DNA of 64,000 nucleotides from Pseudomonadota bacterium (lineage in GTDB: Bacteria > Pseudomonadota > Alphaproteobacteria > Rhodospirillales > Magnetospirillaceae), in contig JAJZUL010000011.1 in NCBI GenBank assembly GCA_021848545.1, positions 1 to 64,000 on the forward strand, read 5' to 3'. How positions within the stretch are numbered: the first letter of the stretch is position 1; each line of letters begins with the position of its first letter. Below the pieces are notes generated by a model, which worked only from the letters and a program-made list of their open reading frames with translations, ran no database searches and was not told the origin of the DNA. Below, one piece after another: positions 26,076-36,600 of this stretch. The position numbers were made by a program, and so were the translations under genes.

Positions 26076-28970
26076 ATGACGGAGCAGGCCACCACGTCCG
26101 ACGGTCAATTCGGCCGCACGGAGGTCAAAACCACCACCTGTTACATGTGCGCCTGCCGCTGCGGCATCCGGGTCCATGTGCGCAATGGTGAAATCCGGTA
26201 TATCGAAGGCAACCCCGATCACCCGCTCAACAAGGGTGTGATCTGCGCCAAGGGCGCTGCGGGGATCATGAAGCAATATTCCCCGGCCCGTCTGACCCGC
26301 CCCTTGCGGCGCAAGGCGAATGCCGAGCGCGGGGAGAACGCCTTCGAACCGATCTCCTGGGACGAGGCTCTGGACATGCTGGGCGAGCGTCTGGCCCATA
26401 TCCGCGCCACCGATCCCCGCAAATTCGCCATCTTCACCGGCCGCGACCAGATGCAGGCCCTGACCGGCCTGTTCGCCAAGCAGTACGGAACCCCCAATTA
26501 CGCGGCCCATGGGGGGTTCTGCTCGGTCAACATGGCGGCCGGGATGATCTACACCATCGGCGGCTCGTTCTGGGAATTCGGCGGTCCCGACCTCGACCGC
26601 GCCAAGCTGTTCGTGATGATCGGCACCGCCGAGGATCACCATTCCAACCCCATGAAGATCGCCCTGTCCAAGTTCAAGCGGGGCGGCGGGCGCTTCATCG
26701 CCATCAATCCGGTGCGCACCGGCTATGCCGCCATCGCCGACGAATGGGTGCCCATCCGCCCCGGCACCGACGGCGCCCTGATCCTGGCCCTGATTCACGA
26801 AATCATCGAACGGGGCCTGTTCGACCGCGAATTCCTGGTCCGCTACAGCAACGCCGCCGAACTGGTCAACATGGACAAGGACAGCGACGAATATGGCCTG
26901 TTCGTCCGCGACCCGGACGTGCCGGTGCGGCCCGACACCTTCGAGACCCCCGACCGGCTGTGGTGGGATCTGAAGAAGGATCGGCCGGTGGTGTCGCGCA
27001 CGCCGGGTTCCGTCGGCCGTCTGATGGGCGAATACGCCCTGCCCGGCGGCATGCCGGTCAAGCCCGCCTTCCAGCTGCTCAAGGACCGGGTCAGGCAATA
27101 CACCCCCGATTGGGCCGAGGGGATCACCGGCATTCCCGCCGCCACCATCCGCCGTCTGGCCCACGAGATGGGGGTGACCGCCCGCGACCAGAAGATCGAG
27201 CTGCCCATCGCCTGGACCGACGCCTGGGGCGAGGAACACGAGACCCTGACCGGCAATCCGGTGGCCTTTCACGCCATGCGCGGTCTGGCCGCCCATTCCA
27301 ACGGGTTCCATACCATCCGGGCCCTGGGCATCCTGATGTCGATTCTGGGGACCATCGACCGACCCGGCGGCTTCCGTCACAAGGCGCCGTTCCCGCGTCC
27401 GATCCCGCCCTGCCACAAACCGCCCAAGGGCCCCCACGCCATCCGCCCCGATTCGCCGCTGGAAGGCTCGCCCCTGGGCTGGCCGGCCGAGCCCGAGGAT
27501 CTGGCGGTGGACGAGAACGGCGAACCGTTGCGCATCGACAAGGGCTTTTCCTGGGAATATCCCCTGTCCGTGCACGGGCTGATGCATAACGTCATCACCA
27601 ATGCCTGGCGGGGCGATCCCTATCCCATCGACACCCTGCTCCTGTTCATGTCGAACATGGCCTGGAACTCCACCATGAACACGGTGGAGGTCCGCAAGAT
27701 GCTGACCGACAGGAACGAGGACGGCGAATACAAGATCCCCTTCATCGTCGTCGCCGATGCCTTCGAATCCGAGACGGTGGCCTTCGCCGATCTGGTGCTG
27801 CCCGACACCACCTATCTCGAACGTCACGACGTGATGAGCATTCTCGACCGGCCGATTTCGGAATTCGACGGGCCGGTGGATTCGGTACGGGTGCCGGTGA
27901 TGCCGCCCAAGGGCGAATGCCGGCCGTTCCAGGACGTGGTGATCGAACTGGCCACGCGCCTGAAGCTGCCCGCCTTCGTCACCAAGGAGGGGGAGCGCAA
28001 ATATCGCGACTATCCCGATTTCATCGTCAATTTCGAAACCGAACCGGGATCGGGGATCGGCTTCCTGGCCGGCTGGCGCGGCGCGTCGGGCGAGAAATTC
28101 ATGGTGGGCGAGCCCAATCCCAGCCAATGGGAGATGTACGCCCGCAACAACAATCATTTCCATTACGAACTGCCCCGCAGCTACCAGTACATGCGCAACT
28201 GGAACAAGGGCTATCTGACCTGGGCGCAAAGCCACCGCATGGTGCGCTATACCGACCCCATCAACATTCATATCTATTCCGAAGTGCTGCAGAAATTCCG
28301 CCTCGCCGCCGAGGGCAAATGGAAGGGCCGCCAGCCCCCCGCCCATATGGCCGAGCGGGTCCGCACCTTCTTCGATCCGCTCCCCTTCTATTACGCGCCT
28401 TTGGAATGGCACGCGGTCGATCCCATCGCCTATCCGCTGTCGGCCATCACCCAGCGGCCGATGGCCATGTACCATTCCTGGGATTCCCAGAACGCCTGGC
28501 TGCGTCAGATCCATACCCACAACGTGCTGTTCGTCCATCCCTCGGTGGGGGCGGCCAACAATTTCGGCGACGGCGCCTGGATCTGGGTGGAAAGCCCCTG
28601 GGGCAAGGTCCGCTGCCAGGCCCGGTTCTCGGAATCGGTCGAGCCGGGAACGGTCTGGACCTGGAACGCCATCGGCAAGGCCAAGGGCGCCTGGGGCCTG
28701 GATGGCGACGCCAACGAATCCAAGCGGGGCTTTCTGCTCAATCACCTGATTACCGAGGAATTGCCCGGGCTGCTGTCCGGGCGCCGGGTGTCGAATTCGG
28801 ACCCGGTCACCGGTCAGGCGGCCTGGTTCGACGTGCGGGTGCGCATCACGCCCTGCGCCGAGGGCGAGCCGGAGGAAAGCTGGCCGCAATTCGCCGGCCT
28901 GCCCGAGGTGCCGGGCCAGACCGGATTCCGGGGCCGCATCCGGGCGTTCTTCGCCGGCCGCAAGGGGTGA
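26076..28970 (+). CDS. soeA: SoeA-type molybdopterin oxidoreductase catalytic subunit (sulfite:quinone oxidoreductase)
   Basis: A 964-residue bis-MGD enzyme of the DMSO reductase family. The N-terminal [4Fe-4S] site is CYMCACRCG followed by GVICAKG. There is no twin-arginine signal, so the enzyme is cytoplasmic. A probable Mo-binding loop is HGGFCSVNMAAG. The N-terminus and operon order (catalytic, ferredoxin, DmsC-like anchor) match SoeABC, which oxidises sulfite to sulfate with electrons to quinone in purple sulfur bacteria. Related thiosulfate or polysulfide reductases are usually exported. ATG 26076 has AAGGAGA upstream. Confidence 0.8.
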   Translation: MTEQATTSDGQFGRTEVKTTTCYMCACRCGIRVHVRNGEIRYIEGNPDHPLNKGVICAKGAAGIMKQYSPARLTRPLRRKANAERGENAFEPISWDEALDMLGERLAHIRATDPRKFAIFTGRDQMQALTGLFAKQYGTPNYAAHGGFCSVNMAAGMIYTIGGSFWEFGGPDLDRAKLFVMIGTAEDHHSNPMKIALSKFKRGGGRFIAINPVRTGYAAIADEWVPIRPGTDGALILALIHEIIERGLFDREFLVRYSNAAELVNMDKDSDEYGLFVRDPDVPVRPDTFETPDRLWWDLKKDRPVVSRTPGSVGRLMGEYALPGGMPVKPAFQLLKDRVRQYTPDWAEGITGIPAATIRRLAHEMGVTARDQKIELPIAWTDAWGEEHETLTGNPVAFHAMRGLAAHSNGFHTIRALGILMSILGTIDRPGGFRHKAPFPRPIPPCHKPPKGPHAIRPDSPLEGSPLGWPAEPEDLAVDENGEPLRIDKGFSWEYPLSVHGLMHNVITNAWRGDPYPIDTLLLFMSNMAWNSTMNTVEVRKMLTDRNEDGEYKIPFIVVADAFESETVAFADLVLPDTTYLERHDVMSILDRPISEFDGPVDSVRVPVMPPKGECRPFQDVVIELATRLKLPAFVTKEGERKYRDYPDFIVNFETEPGSGIGFLAGWRGASGEKFMVGEPNPSQWEMYARNNNHFHYELPRSYQYMRNWNKGYLTWAQSHRMVRYTDPINIHIYSEVLQKFRLAAEGKWKGRQPPAHMAERVRTFFDPLPFYYAPLEWHAVDPIAYPLSAITQRPMAMYHSWDSQNAWLRQIHTHNVLFVHPSVGAANNFGDGAWIWVESPWGKVRCQARFSESVEPGTVWTWNAIGKAKGAWGLDGDANESKRGFLLNHLITEELPGLLSGRRVSNSDPVTGQAAWFDVRVRITPCAEGEPEESWPQFAGLPEVPGQTGFRGRIRAFFAGRKG

Positions 28971-28975
28971 TGACG

Positions 28976-29734
28976 ATGTTCGGAAAAAAACAAACCCCGG
29001 CGAAAAAGCAACTGGCCCTGGTCATCGACCTCAATGTCTGCGTCGGCTGCCATGCCTGCGTGACCAGTTGCAAGGAATGGAACACCTCGGGTTCGGCCGG
29101 GCCGCTGCCCGACGAGAACCCGTACGGCGCCGATCCCAAGGGCGTGTTCTTCAACCGGGTCCAGACCTTCGAATGCGGCACCTATCCCAATACCGAGACG
29201 GTGCATTTCCCCAAAAGCTGCCTGCATTGCGAAGATCCGCCGTGCGTGCCCGTCTGTCCCACCGGCGCGTCCTATAAGCGCGAGGAGGACGGGATCGTCC
29301 TGGTGGATTACGACAAATGCATCGGCTGCAAATATTGCTCGTGGTCGTGCCCCTACGGCGCCCGTGAATTCGACGAGGTGCAGGGCGTGATGAAGAAATG
29401 CACGCTGTGCGTGGATCGCATCTACGACACCTCTCTCGATCCCAAATTGCGCAAGCCCGCCTGCGTGCTGGCCTGCCCGACCAGTGCGCGTATTTTCGGC
29501 GACATCAAGGACCCGCAGTCGGAGGCCTCGATCGCCATCGCCGAGAATTCAGGCTTTCAGCTCATGCCGGAATGGGGCACCAACCCGGCCAATCATTATT
29601 TGCCGCGCCGCAAGACCCGGATCACGCTCCACGAGGACGAGCTGGTGCGGGCCGACAATCCGTTGAAGGTCGAAGGGGAGCCGCCGAAGGTGCCGCTCAC
29701 TTCGCCGACCATCGACGACGCGTCGAACTGGTGA
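28976..29734 (+). CDS. soeB: SoeB-type four-cluster ferredoxin subunit
   Basis: The 252-residue electron-transfer subunit has four Cys clusters: CVGCHACVTSC, CLHCEDPPCVPVC, CIGCKYCSWSC and CTLCVDRI with CVLAC. It passes electrons between the molybdenum subunit and the membrane anchor. ATG 28976 has AAGGGG eight bases upstream; ATG 28970 overlapping the soeA stop is an alternative. No signal peptide. Confidence 0.88.
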   Translation: MFGKKQTPAKKQLALVIDLNVCVGCHACVTSCKEWNTSGSAGPLPDENPYGADPKGVFFNRVQTFECGTYPNTETVHFPKSCLHCEDPPCVPVCPTGASYKREEDGIVLVDYDKCIGCKYCSWSCPYGAREFDEVQGVMKKCTLCVDRIYDTSLDPKLRKPACVLACPTSARIFGDIKDPQSEASIAIAENSGFQLMPEWGTNPANHYLPRRKTRITLHEDELVRADNPLKVEGEPPKVPLTSPTIDDASNW

Positions 29735-29753
29735 GCGGGGGGAGACACCGACC

Positions 29754-30734
29754 ATGCGACCTGCTTTTTCCGTTCTCTTCCTCACCACCCTGATCGGCAT
29801 CGGCCAGGGGCTGCTGGTGGCGCTGTCCGTCGGCCAATGGATCGAAACCATCGGTTGGGCGCCCGTCGATCCCAACGGCAATTTCATTGCCTACGGGGCC
29901 GTGGTGGCGGTGGTGTTCCTGGGGTTGGGGCTGTTCGCCTCGTTCTTCCATCTCGCCAATCCCCAACGGGCCTGGCGGGCGGCGACCCGCTGGCGCACCT
30001 CGTGGCTGTCGCGTGAGGTTCTGCTGTTGCCGGTGGTGATGGGGCTGGGCCTGGTTTACGCCCTGATCCAGTATTTCAATGTCCAGCCGGCGCTGGTGAC
30101 CTTCGCCAACGGCGAAAGCGTCACCCTGGGCCTGGTGGTGGGGACGGTGGCCGCCCTGGCGGCGCTGCTGCTGTTCGTCGTCACCGGCATGATCTATGCC
30201 TGCGTCAAATTCATCCGCGAATGGGCGTCCGCCTGGACGGTGATCAATTTCATGATCATGGGATTGGCGTCGGGATCCGCCGTGGCCGCGATCTGCGCCA
30301 ATCTCGAAGGCGGCGTTCTCGCCCGCTTCTACCTGTTCGCCGCCCTGGTCCTGACGGTGGTGGCGCTGGCCACGCGGTCCTATCAGATATGGCTCAATTC
30401 CCGGCTGGCGCTGAAATCGACTTTGAAGACGGCCATCGGCCAGCACCACCAGCAGATTCGCCAGATCAGCCAGGGCTTCATGGGGAGTTCCTTCAACAAC
30501 AAGGAATTTTCCGCCCCCGGCGGCCGCGACGCGGTGCGCGGCACCACCGTCGCCTTCCTGTTCTTCGCCTTCCTTCTGCCGGCGGCGCTGATGATCGTCG
30601 CCCTGGGACATGGCGGGTTGGTGGTTCTGGCGTCGGCGGCGGCGATCCAGTATCTCGGCCTGCTGGTGGAACGCTGGGCTTTCTTCGCCCAGGGCCAGCA
30701 TGTGCAGAACCTCTATTACCAGGGCAAGGCGTAA
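29754..30734 (+). CDS. soeC: SoeC-type (DmsC-family) membrane anchor
   Basis: The 326-residue protein has eight or so membrane helices and a DmsC-family N-terminus (MRPAFSVLFLTTLIGIGQGL, then FHLANPQRAWRA and WRTSWLSREVLLLP). DmsC-type anchors exchange electrons with quinones. It lies 19 bases after soeB with GGGGGGAGA before the start. The operon ends here; the next gene is convergent 3 bases away. Confidence 0.87.
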   Translation: MRPAFSVLFLTTLIGIGQGLLVALSVGQWIETIGWAPVDPNGNFIAYGAVVAVVFLGLGLFASFFHLANPQRAWRAATRWRTSWLSREVLLLPVVMGLGLVYALIQYFNVQPALVTFANGESVTLGLVVGTVAALAALLLFVVTGMIYACVKFIREWASAWTVINFMIMGLASGSAVAAICANLEGGVLARFYLFAALVLTVVALATRSYQIWLNSRLALKSTLKTAIGQHHQQIRQISQGFMGSSFNNKEFSAPGGRDAVRGTTVAFLFFAFLLPAALMIVALGHGGLVVLASAAAIQYLGLLVERWAFFAQGQHVQNLYYQGKA

Positions 30735-30737
30735 ACC

Positions 30738-31463
30738 CTATTCTCCGCCCCAGCCGCAGCGTTCCAGCAAGGCCCGCATATGGTCGGGCACCGGGGCGGT
30801 GACGGTGATCGGCGGTTTGCGCGGGTAAAGCGGGATGGTCACCTGCCGGGCTTGCAGATGCATGGCGTCGGCGGCCAGATCGGCGGTGCCATGGCCATAG
30901 CGGGAATCGCCGGCGATGGGGCTGCCGATGGCGGCCAGATGGGCGCGGATCTGGTGGGTGCGGCCGGTACGCGGCCGGGCCTCGATCCACGCCAGGCGTC
31001 CCTCCGGCTCCCGTCCCAGGACCCGCCATTCGGTCACGGATGGTTTGCCGCGACGCCGATCGACCACCACCTTCCAGCCATGGCGGCGCTCCTCTTTCCA
31101 CAGGGGCAGATCGATGAGCCCCGCATCCCCGGCCGGCGCGCCGACCACCACCGCCCAATAAACCTTCTCCACCGCGCCTTCGGCGAACAGGGCGCCCAGC
31201 CGCGCCAAAGCCTGGCGATGGCGGCCCAGCACCAGACAGCCCGACGTGTCGCGGTCCAGGCGGTGGGCCAGCTCGGGCGCCCGCTTCAGGCCGAAACGCA
31301 GGGATTCGAGCAGGGGCGCAAGATTGTCGCCGGGTTCACTGGATTGGCGGCCTGCGCCGCCGTGGCCGCCGGCATGCACCGCGACGCCCGCCGGCTTGTC
31401 GATCACCAGCATCAGCCCGTCGCGATAAAGAAGCGGCGGGGAAGCGCCCTCGTTATCGGTCAT
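30738..31463 (-). CDS. RluA-family pseudouridine synthase
   Basis: A 241-residue enzyme isomerising uridine to pseudouridine in RNA. The catalytic Asp lies in HRLDRDTSGCLVLG, with later motifs ARPRTGRTHQIRAHL and PIAGDSRYG. It lacks an S4 domain and is short, which resembles RluA-like tRNA/23S enzymes rather than RluC/D. ATG 31463 overlaps the SPOR gene stop (ATGA), so they are co-expressed. RNA target is not clear. Confidence 0.9.
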   Translation of the reverse strand: MTDNEGASPPLLYRDGLMLVIDKPAGVAVHAGGHGGAGRQSSEPGDNLAPLLESLRFGLKRAPELAHRLDRDTSGCLVLGRHRQALARLGALFAEGAVEKVYWAVVVGAPAGDAGLIDLPLWKEERRHGWKVVVDRRRGKPSVTEWRVLGREPEGRLAWIEARPRTGRTHQIRAHLAAIGSPIAGDSRYGHGTADLAADAMHLQARQVTIPLYPRKPPITVTAPVPDHMRALLERCGWGGE

Positions 31464-32530
31464 TTGGGAAAGGGGGTGGGCGTGCAGGACTGTCCCTTGG
31501 CGGTCAGGCTCTTGCACAGGGCGATGGCCGCGTCCGGCTTCAGCGGTCCGGCGATCAGCCGGTAGGTGGTGCCGAGATCGCCGAGACTGGCCTTGACCAC
31601 CTTGTAGGACAGGGGCGCCAGGGCCGGATACATGTGGCTTAACGTGTCCCAGGCGCGGGGGCCGTAGGCGCGCGCCGCCATGGCCAGCAATTGCACGCCG
31701 GCCGGTCCGGTGAAGCCCGCCTTCAGCGGCGGCGGCGCCACGCCCGGCGGATTGGGAACATAGACCGGCTTGAATCCCTGATAGGGGGCGGGACGGGGTG
31801 GTCCCTTGCGGCGGACGATTTTGGCCGGCTTCGGTTCCAGCTTCGGCGTTTGCGCCGGCTGGGCGATGAAACGGGCCAGCGCCGCCTTTTCCGCCGCCGC
31901 TTCCGGGGGCGTGATCAATCCGGTTTCCACCAGCCGGTCCAGGCGCGCCGGCAAGGCGCGGGCGGCGGCCGGATCGGCCGGTCGCAGCGCCTGACGTTCG
32001 GCGGGGGCCGCCGGCAGGATGGAATCCAGCAGGAATTTCTTTTCGGCGGCTACGCCCGTGCCCGCTTCGTCCCCCAGCGCCCGCATGCGCGCCACCAGCG
32101 ACGGGGGCGAAGGGATCGGCGCCGTCAATCCCACCGCCGGCGGCGCCGCGGTCAGGGGCAGCAGGCCGCCGATATTGGCGTCGACCCGTTGTTTGGCGTC
32201 GTCGGGGGTGATCAGCCCGTCGGCCAGCAAACGCCGGATGGTCAGAAAGCGCAACGCGATGGGATCGCCGGCCAGCAGGCGGACCGCCGCCGGCCCGGTG
32301 ACCGTGGCGGTGGCGGGAAAGGGCGAATCGTTGGCGGCCAGCGGTGACAGCGGCGCCGGGCGGGCGGGTTCGGCTTTGGGGGGCGGGGCCGGCACCATGG
32401 CCGGCGCCGCCGGTTCGGTGGCGGCCGGCCGGGCGCCGAACGGCGTGTCGAAGGTGCAGCCGCCCAAAGCCGTGGCCAGGGCCAGCGGCGTCAAAATCGT
32501 CAACCGGAGGCGGGGCGGAAATCGGCGCAT
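31460..32530 (-). CDS. SPOR-domain lipoprotein
   Basis: The 356-residue protein has a lipoprotein signal with lipobox ALGGC at about residues 21-25, a long Ala/Pro-rich middle and a C-terminal SPOR-like domain (about 285-356: AWDTLSHMYPALAPLSYKV, YRLIAGPLKPDAAIALCKSL). SPOR domains bind denuded septal peptidoglycan. Two internal segments (RFLTIRRLLADGLITPDDAK and LPARLDRLVETGLITPPEAA) look like a repeated helical motif. Confidence 0.75.
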   Translation of the reverse strand: MRRFPPRLRLTILTPLALATALGGCTFDTPFGARPAATEPAAPAMVPAPPPKAEPARPAPLSPLAANDSPFPATATVTGPAAVRLLAGDPIALRFLTIRRLLADGLITPDDAKQRVDANIGGLLPLTAAPPAVGLTAPIPSPPSLVARMRALGDEAGTGVAAEKKFLLDSILPAAPAERQALRPADPAAARALPARLDRLVETGLITPPEAAAEKAALARFIAQPAQTPKLEPKPAKIVRRKGPPRPAPYQGFKPVYVPNPPGVAPPPLKAGFTGPAGVQLLAMAARAYGPRAWDTLSHMYPALAPLSYKVVKASLGDLGTTYRLIAGPLKPDAAIALCKSLTAKGQSCTPTPFPK

Positions 32531-32600
32531 GGCGGCATTGTCGACGGTCGCGGGGCGCGGAGCAAGGGCGATTGGCCATTGCGCCGCCGGACTCTTTTCT

Positions 32601-32759
32601 TTAGACCGTGATGCAGAAAATCTGCATCACGGTCTAAGCGCTTTATATTTGGCCCTCGCCGGGCGCGCGCGTCCGCGCGCTTGGGTGCTCGCTCAATGCT
32701 CGCCGGAGCGACGCGTCCAAGATTTAGCCAGGCGTTTCATATTTCAGGCGCGTCGCTCT
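32601..32759. repeat. Four-hairpin intergenic repeat element, copy 2
   Basis: The first stem is TTAGACCGTGATGCAGA/TCTGCATCACGGTCTAA, perfect over 17 bp with an AAA loop (32601-32637). GCGCGCGCGTCCGCGCGC, TGCTCGCTCAATGCTCGCC and a final GAGCGACGCG/CGCGTCGCTC stem follow. The order and sequence match copy 1 at 7971-8111. It sits upstream of the SPOR gene, directly abutting another palindrome. Confidence 0.75.
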
Positions 32760-32764
32760 AGAGC

Positions 32765-32898
32765 CTGCCCCGAAAGTTGCCGTGGCGGCCTGCAAATGGC
32801 GGTTTTCTGCGCTTCCGCTACTCACGTACATGAAGTACGCTCCGCTGCGGTTCTCGAAAACCGCCATTTTCGGCTTACCCTGCCGACTTTCGGGGCAG
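32765..32898. repeat. 134-bp nested palindrome (cruciform-like)
   Basis: The outer arms CTGCCCCGAAAGT (32765-32777) and ACTTTCGGGGCAG (32886-32898) are perfect. The inner arms AAATGGCGGTTTTC (32794-32807) and GAAAACCGCCATTT (32856-32869) are perfect. GTAC/GTAC lies at the centre around ATGAA. It contains no gene; the DedA start is 78 bases downstream. Confidence 0.75.
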
Positions 32899-32975
32899 TC
32901 TCCAGAGACCCCGGAAATTCCTGGAACCGCCCTCATTTCGTCCGGGGCCGCCATCGCCCGGTACGGGGACAGATC

Positions 32976-33665
32976 GTGTCTTTTCTTTCGGTTGACGCCT
33001 TTACCCACCTGATCGGCCCCTACGGTTATGGTCTGGTGGCGCTTGTCGTCGGTCTGGAAAGTCTGGGCATCCCCCTGCCCGGCGAGGGCATATTGATCGC
33101 GGCGGCGCTGTTCGCCGGCCGCACCGGGCGGCTCGATATCGGCGGCATCGTCGTGGCCGCCATCATCGGCGCGGTGCTGGGCGACAGCGGCGGCTATTGG
33201 ATCGGGCGGCGCTTCGGCTACGGGTTGCTGCTGCGCTACGGCCCGCGCGTCGGGGTGGGGCCGGCCCGCATCAAGGTCGGGCAATATCTGTTTCTCAAGC
33301 ATGGCGGCAAAGTGGTGTTCTTCGGCCGCTTCTTCGCCATCCTCAGAATCCTGGCGGCGTTGCTGGCCGGGATCGACCGCATGGACTGGCACCGCTTCCT
33401 GGTGGCCAATGTTTCCGGCGCCATCCTGTGGGCCAGCCTGTATGGCGGCGGCGCCTATCTGTTCGGCGACCAGGTCCGGCGTCTGTCGGGCATGGCCGGT
33501 CTGGCCTTGATGGCGGCCGGCGCCATCTCCTTCGTCATCGTCATCGTCATCATGCGCCGCCACCACATGCGTCTGGAGGAGGTCGCCGAGCGCGCCTTGC
33601 CCGGACCGCTGCCGCCGGCGCACGTCCATCACGGCCGTCCCCGTCGCGGCGATGGCGGGCGCTGA
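32976..33665 (+). CDS. DedA-family membrane protein
   Basis: A 229-residue DedA/SNARE-associated family protein with the conserved ESLGIPLPGEG segment, GDSGGYWIGRRFG and FFGRFFAILRILAALLAGI. Four to five membrane helices are followed by a basic His-rich tail. DedA proteins include undecaprenyl-phosphate and phospholipid flippases. The start is GTG 32976 with GGGGAC upstream; the frame upstream runs through palindromes and is not coding. Confidence 0.88.
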   Translation: MSFLSVDAFTHLIGPYGYGLVALVVGLESLGIPLPGEGILIAAALFAGRTGRLDIGGIVVAAIIGAVLGDSGGYWIGRRFGYGLLLRYGPRVGVGPARIKVGQYLFLKHGGKVVFFGRFFAILRILAALLAGIDRMDWHRFLVANVSGAILWASLYGGGAYLFGDQVRRLSGMAGLALMAAGAISFVIVIVIMRRHHMRLEEVAERALPGPLPPAHVHHGRPRRGDGGR

Positions 33666-33694
33666 CGGTAGCGGGCGCGGCCCATGATTCGGCG

Positions 33695-36600
33695 TTACCG
33701 TCTGTGCGCCGGCGTCGGCGCCGCCGCGCCGGGGTTGTCGTCCTGGGACCGGAGGGTCTTGCGGTGGGCCTTGCCCGCCTTGCTCGCATACAGGGCCTGG
33801 TCGGCTTTTCGCAACAAGGCGTCGGCGCTTTCGGATTCGCCGTCGGGATACAGGCAAAGTCCGGCGCTGGCGCCCACCACCACCGTCAGATCGGGCGACA
33901 CGGTGATCGGCTGGGCGATGACCTGATCCAGCTTGGTCATGACCTCGGTCGCCTCGTCGGCCGACGCGCATCCTTCGATCAGGAGGACGAATTCGTCGCC
34001 GCCGAAACGGGCGATGAAATCGGTCTGCCGGAGCGCCCCGCGCAAACGGCGCGCCACCTCCCGCAGGACCTGATCGCCGATATCGTGGCCGTGGGCGTCG
34101 TTGATCGGCTTGAACCCGTCAAGGTCCATCATCACCACCGCCAATATGGTTTCGGCGCGGCGGCTGCGCCCGATGGCCTTTTCGAATTCCATGTCCAGCG
34201 CCCGGCGGTTGGGCAGGCCGGTCAGCATGTCGAACAGCGCCTGCCGGGACAGGGTTTCGGTCAGGCGATGGCGTTCGGTGACGTCCTCGATGGTCCAGAC
34301 CGACAGGTCCTCGCGTTCGTCCAGGCGTACGCCGGAGAAGTCGGCGATCCGGATCGAGCCGTCCCGGTGGCGCAGACGGACCGAGCGGACATGGATGTCG
34401 GGGCGGCCCGCCAGCTTGGCGTGGGCGCGCGCGACCCGCTCCCAATCCTCGTCGCCGGTATGGATGGCGCCCAACGGACGCCCCTCCATCTCGATGCGCC
34501 GGTAGCCCAGGATTTCGGCGCCGCGCGGATTGACCTGCTCGATCACGCCGTCCTTGACCAGAAGAATGCCGGCCACGGAATTGTTGAGAAGCGCGTGCTG
34601 CAGACTGCGCCCTTCGAGCAGGTCGAGCCCGCGGGAGATATCGAAGGCCAGTTCCTCCAGCAGGGCGCGCAAATCCCGGTCGAAAACGTTGCGCTCGGAA
34701 TGGTAAAGGCAGAACACCCCCCAGACGGCGCCGTGGCGCAGAATCGGCAGCGAGGCGTGGGAACACAGGCCATGCCGGTTCAACCGCTCCCGCCAGGGCT
34801 CCATATCCTCCCCGCTCACATCCTGGTGGAACAACGCCACCCCCTCGCGCCAGGCTTGGCCGGTCAGTCCCCGTCCCGTGGGACTGGTGGGGTCGATGGA
34901 GATTTCGATTCCCTCCAGATAGGCGACAATTCCGGCGGCGGCGGCAAAGGTGAAGCGGCCGTCGGGGCCGGGCCGGGCGACGACCGCCAATGCCAGATGG
35001 GCGTAGCGGATGGCGAGATCGCAGATGGATTGCAGCAAGACCTTTTCGTCGGAGGCGGCGGCGATCACCTGATTGACATGGCCGAGCAGAGCGTTGAAAT
35101 CGCTTATTCTTTTCAACTTCATGGCTGATTCCCGCACCGTGTCCTCCAGGGCGCGCTGTTCGGTGACGTCCACTCCCAGCGCGATCAGGCGGGCGGGGTT
35201 GCCGTCGGCATCGTCGAGTACGGTGTTGATCCACCGGAACAGGCGCCTGTCGCCCGAGCGCGACAGCCAATGGGTTTCGATGTCGTCGCAGATGGCGGGG
35301 TCGCGCAGATTGCCGAACAGGGCGCCGGCCAGCGGGTGTTCGTCCTTGGGGATGAAGCGTTCCCATACCTGGGGGATTCCCCGCACGTCGTCGAAACGGC
35401 AGCCCATGTACCGTTCCGCCGCTTCGTTCATCCGCTCGATTTCGCCCTTGTCGTCGATGACCAGCGCCATGGCGCCGATGGTGTTGAACAGGCTGGTGCT
35501 CAAGGTCAGCGCTTCCTGGATCGCGCGGCGCTGGCGGCGATGGACCAGCCAGGCGCCCACGGACAGGACCAGCTGCTCCAACAGCCGGCGCACCGGTTCG
35601 GAAAAGTGCCGGGCGGAAATCTCGTGGATCACCAGCACGGCGGCCGGCGGCCGTCCCGCTTCAATGACGATGGGATAGGCCATCACCGCGTCCACCGGCT
35701 TCAGGGCGGGATGCGCCTGACGGATCGTTCGGGTCGCGGCATTGTCGCGGGGGTCCACCGGGCCGATCGGCCGGCCCTGGCGAAAGGCGCGGCCGGCGGC
35801 CATGGCGCCTTCGGGCCATTGCCGCGGGTCGGCTGACGGCGTCATGGTCGCGATCACCGCCCGCAACGCCTCGTCATTGGCCGAGATGGCGACCGGGCGC
35901 AGCCAGGATTGTTGGGAATCGGGCACCACCACATAGGCGCCGCAGGCCGCGGTTTCGCGAACCACCAGATCGGTGACCCGCTGGAAAATGGCGTTTTCAT
36001 CCTCCAGGGACGGCAGATCCTGCTGGATATGCAGGGCGGCCGCCTGATAGCGGTACAGGCGGGCGGCGCGGGTCAGCAGGACCGTCACCACCCGGTCGGT
36101 GCCCAGCAGGAACAAAAGGATGATCCCCAGCATCAGGGCGCGAAACCGTTCCTCGTCCCAGAAGGCGGCGGTGAACGCGCTCTTGGTCCATTGCGCCTGC
36201 ACCACCCAGGGAAAACCGGGAACGTCGCGGGTGACGGTGCCGTCGGCCTTGGGCAGCGGCGCATCCGGCGGCATCCAATGCCGGTGTCGCCAGACCGAGC
36301 CGGTCCGGCCGTCCTTGTCGGCCAGCCGCGCCTGGAAATCGGGTGGGATCTCGATCGTCTGCAGCCGCGACAGCAGATAGGGCGAGCCGATGAATCCCAG
36401 GATATGTCCCCGATCGGTCCTGATCCTTAAGCGCATGGGCAGGATCCATCCCCCGATACGGGGGGCGAAAATCGGTTGACCCAGCAGTTTGTCGGGGTTT
36501 CGGGGCAGGGGGGCGAAGGTGATTCCCTTGGCGATCACATGGGGGTTCTGTTTGTGGCTCGACCACAGAATTATGTCGCCGGTGGTATCCTGGATATTGA

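Noticed and set aside
25938-28889. 983-codon open frame on the minus strand
   Set aside because: Antisense to soeA, with compositionally biased translation and no motifs.
32019-32975. N-terminal extension of the DedA gene
   Set aside because: The frame passes antisense through the SPOR gene and through palindromes; a GTG with ribosome-binding site at 32976 fits the family length.
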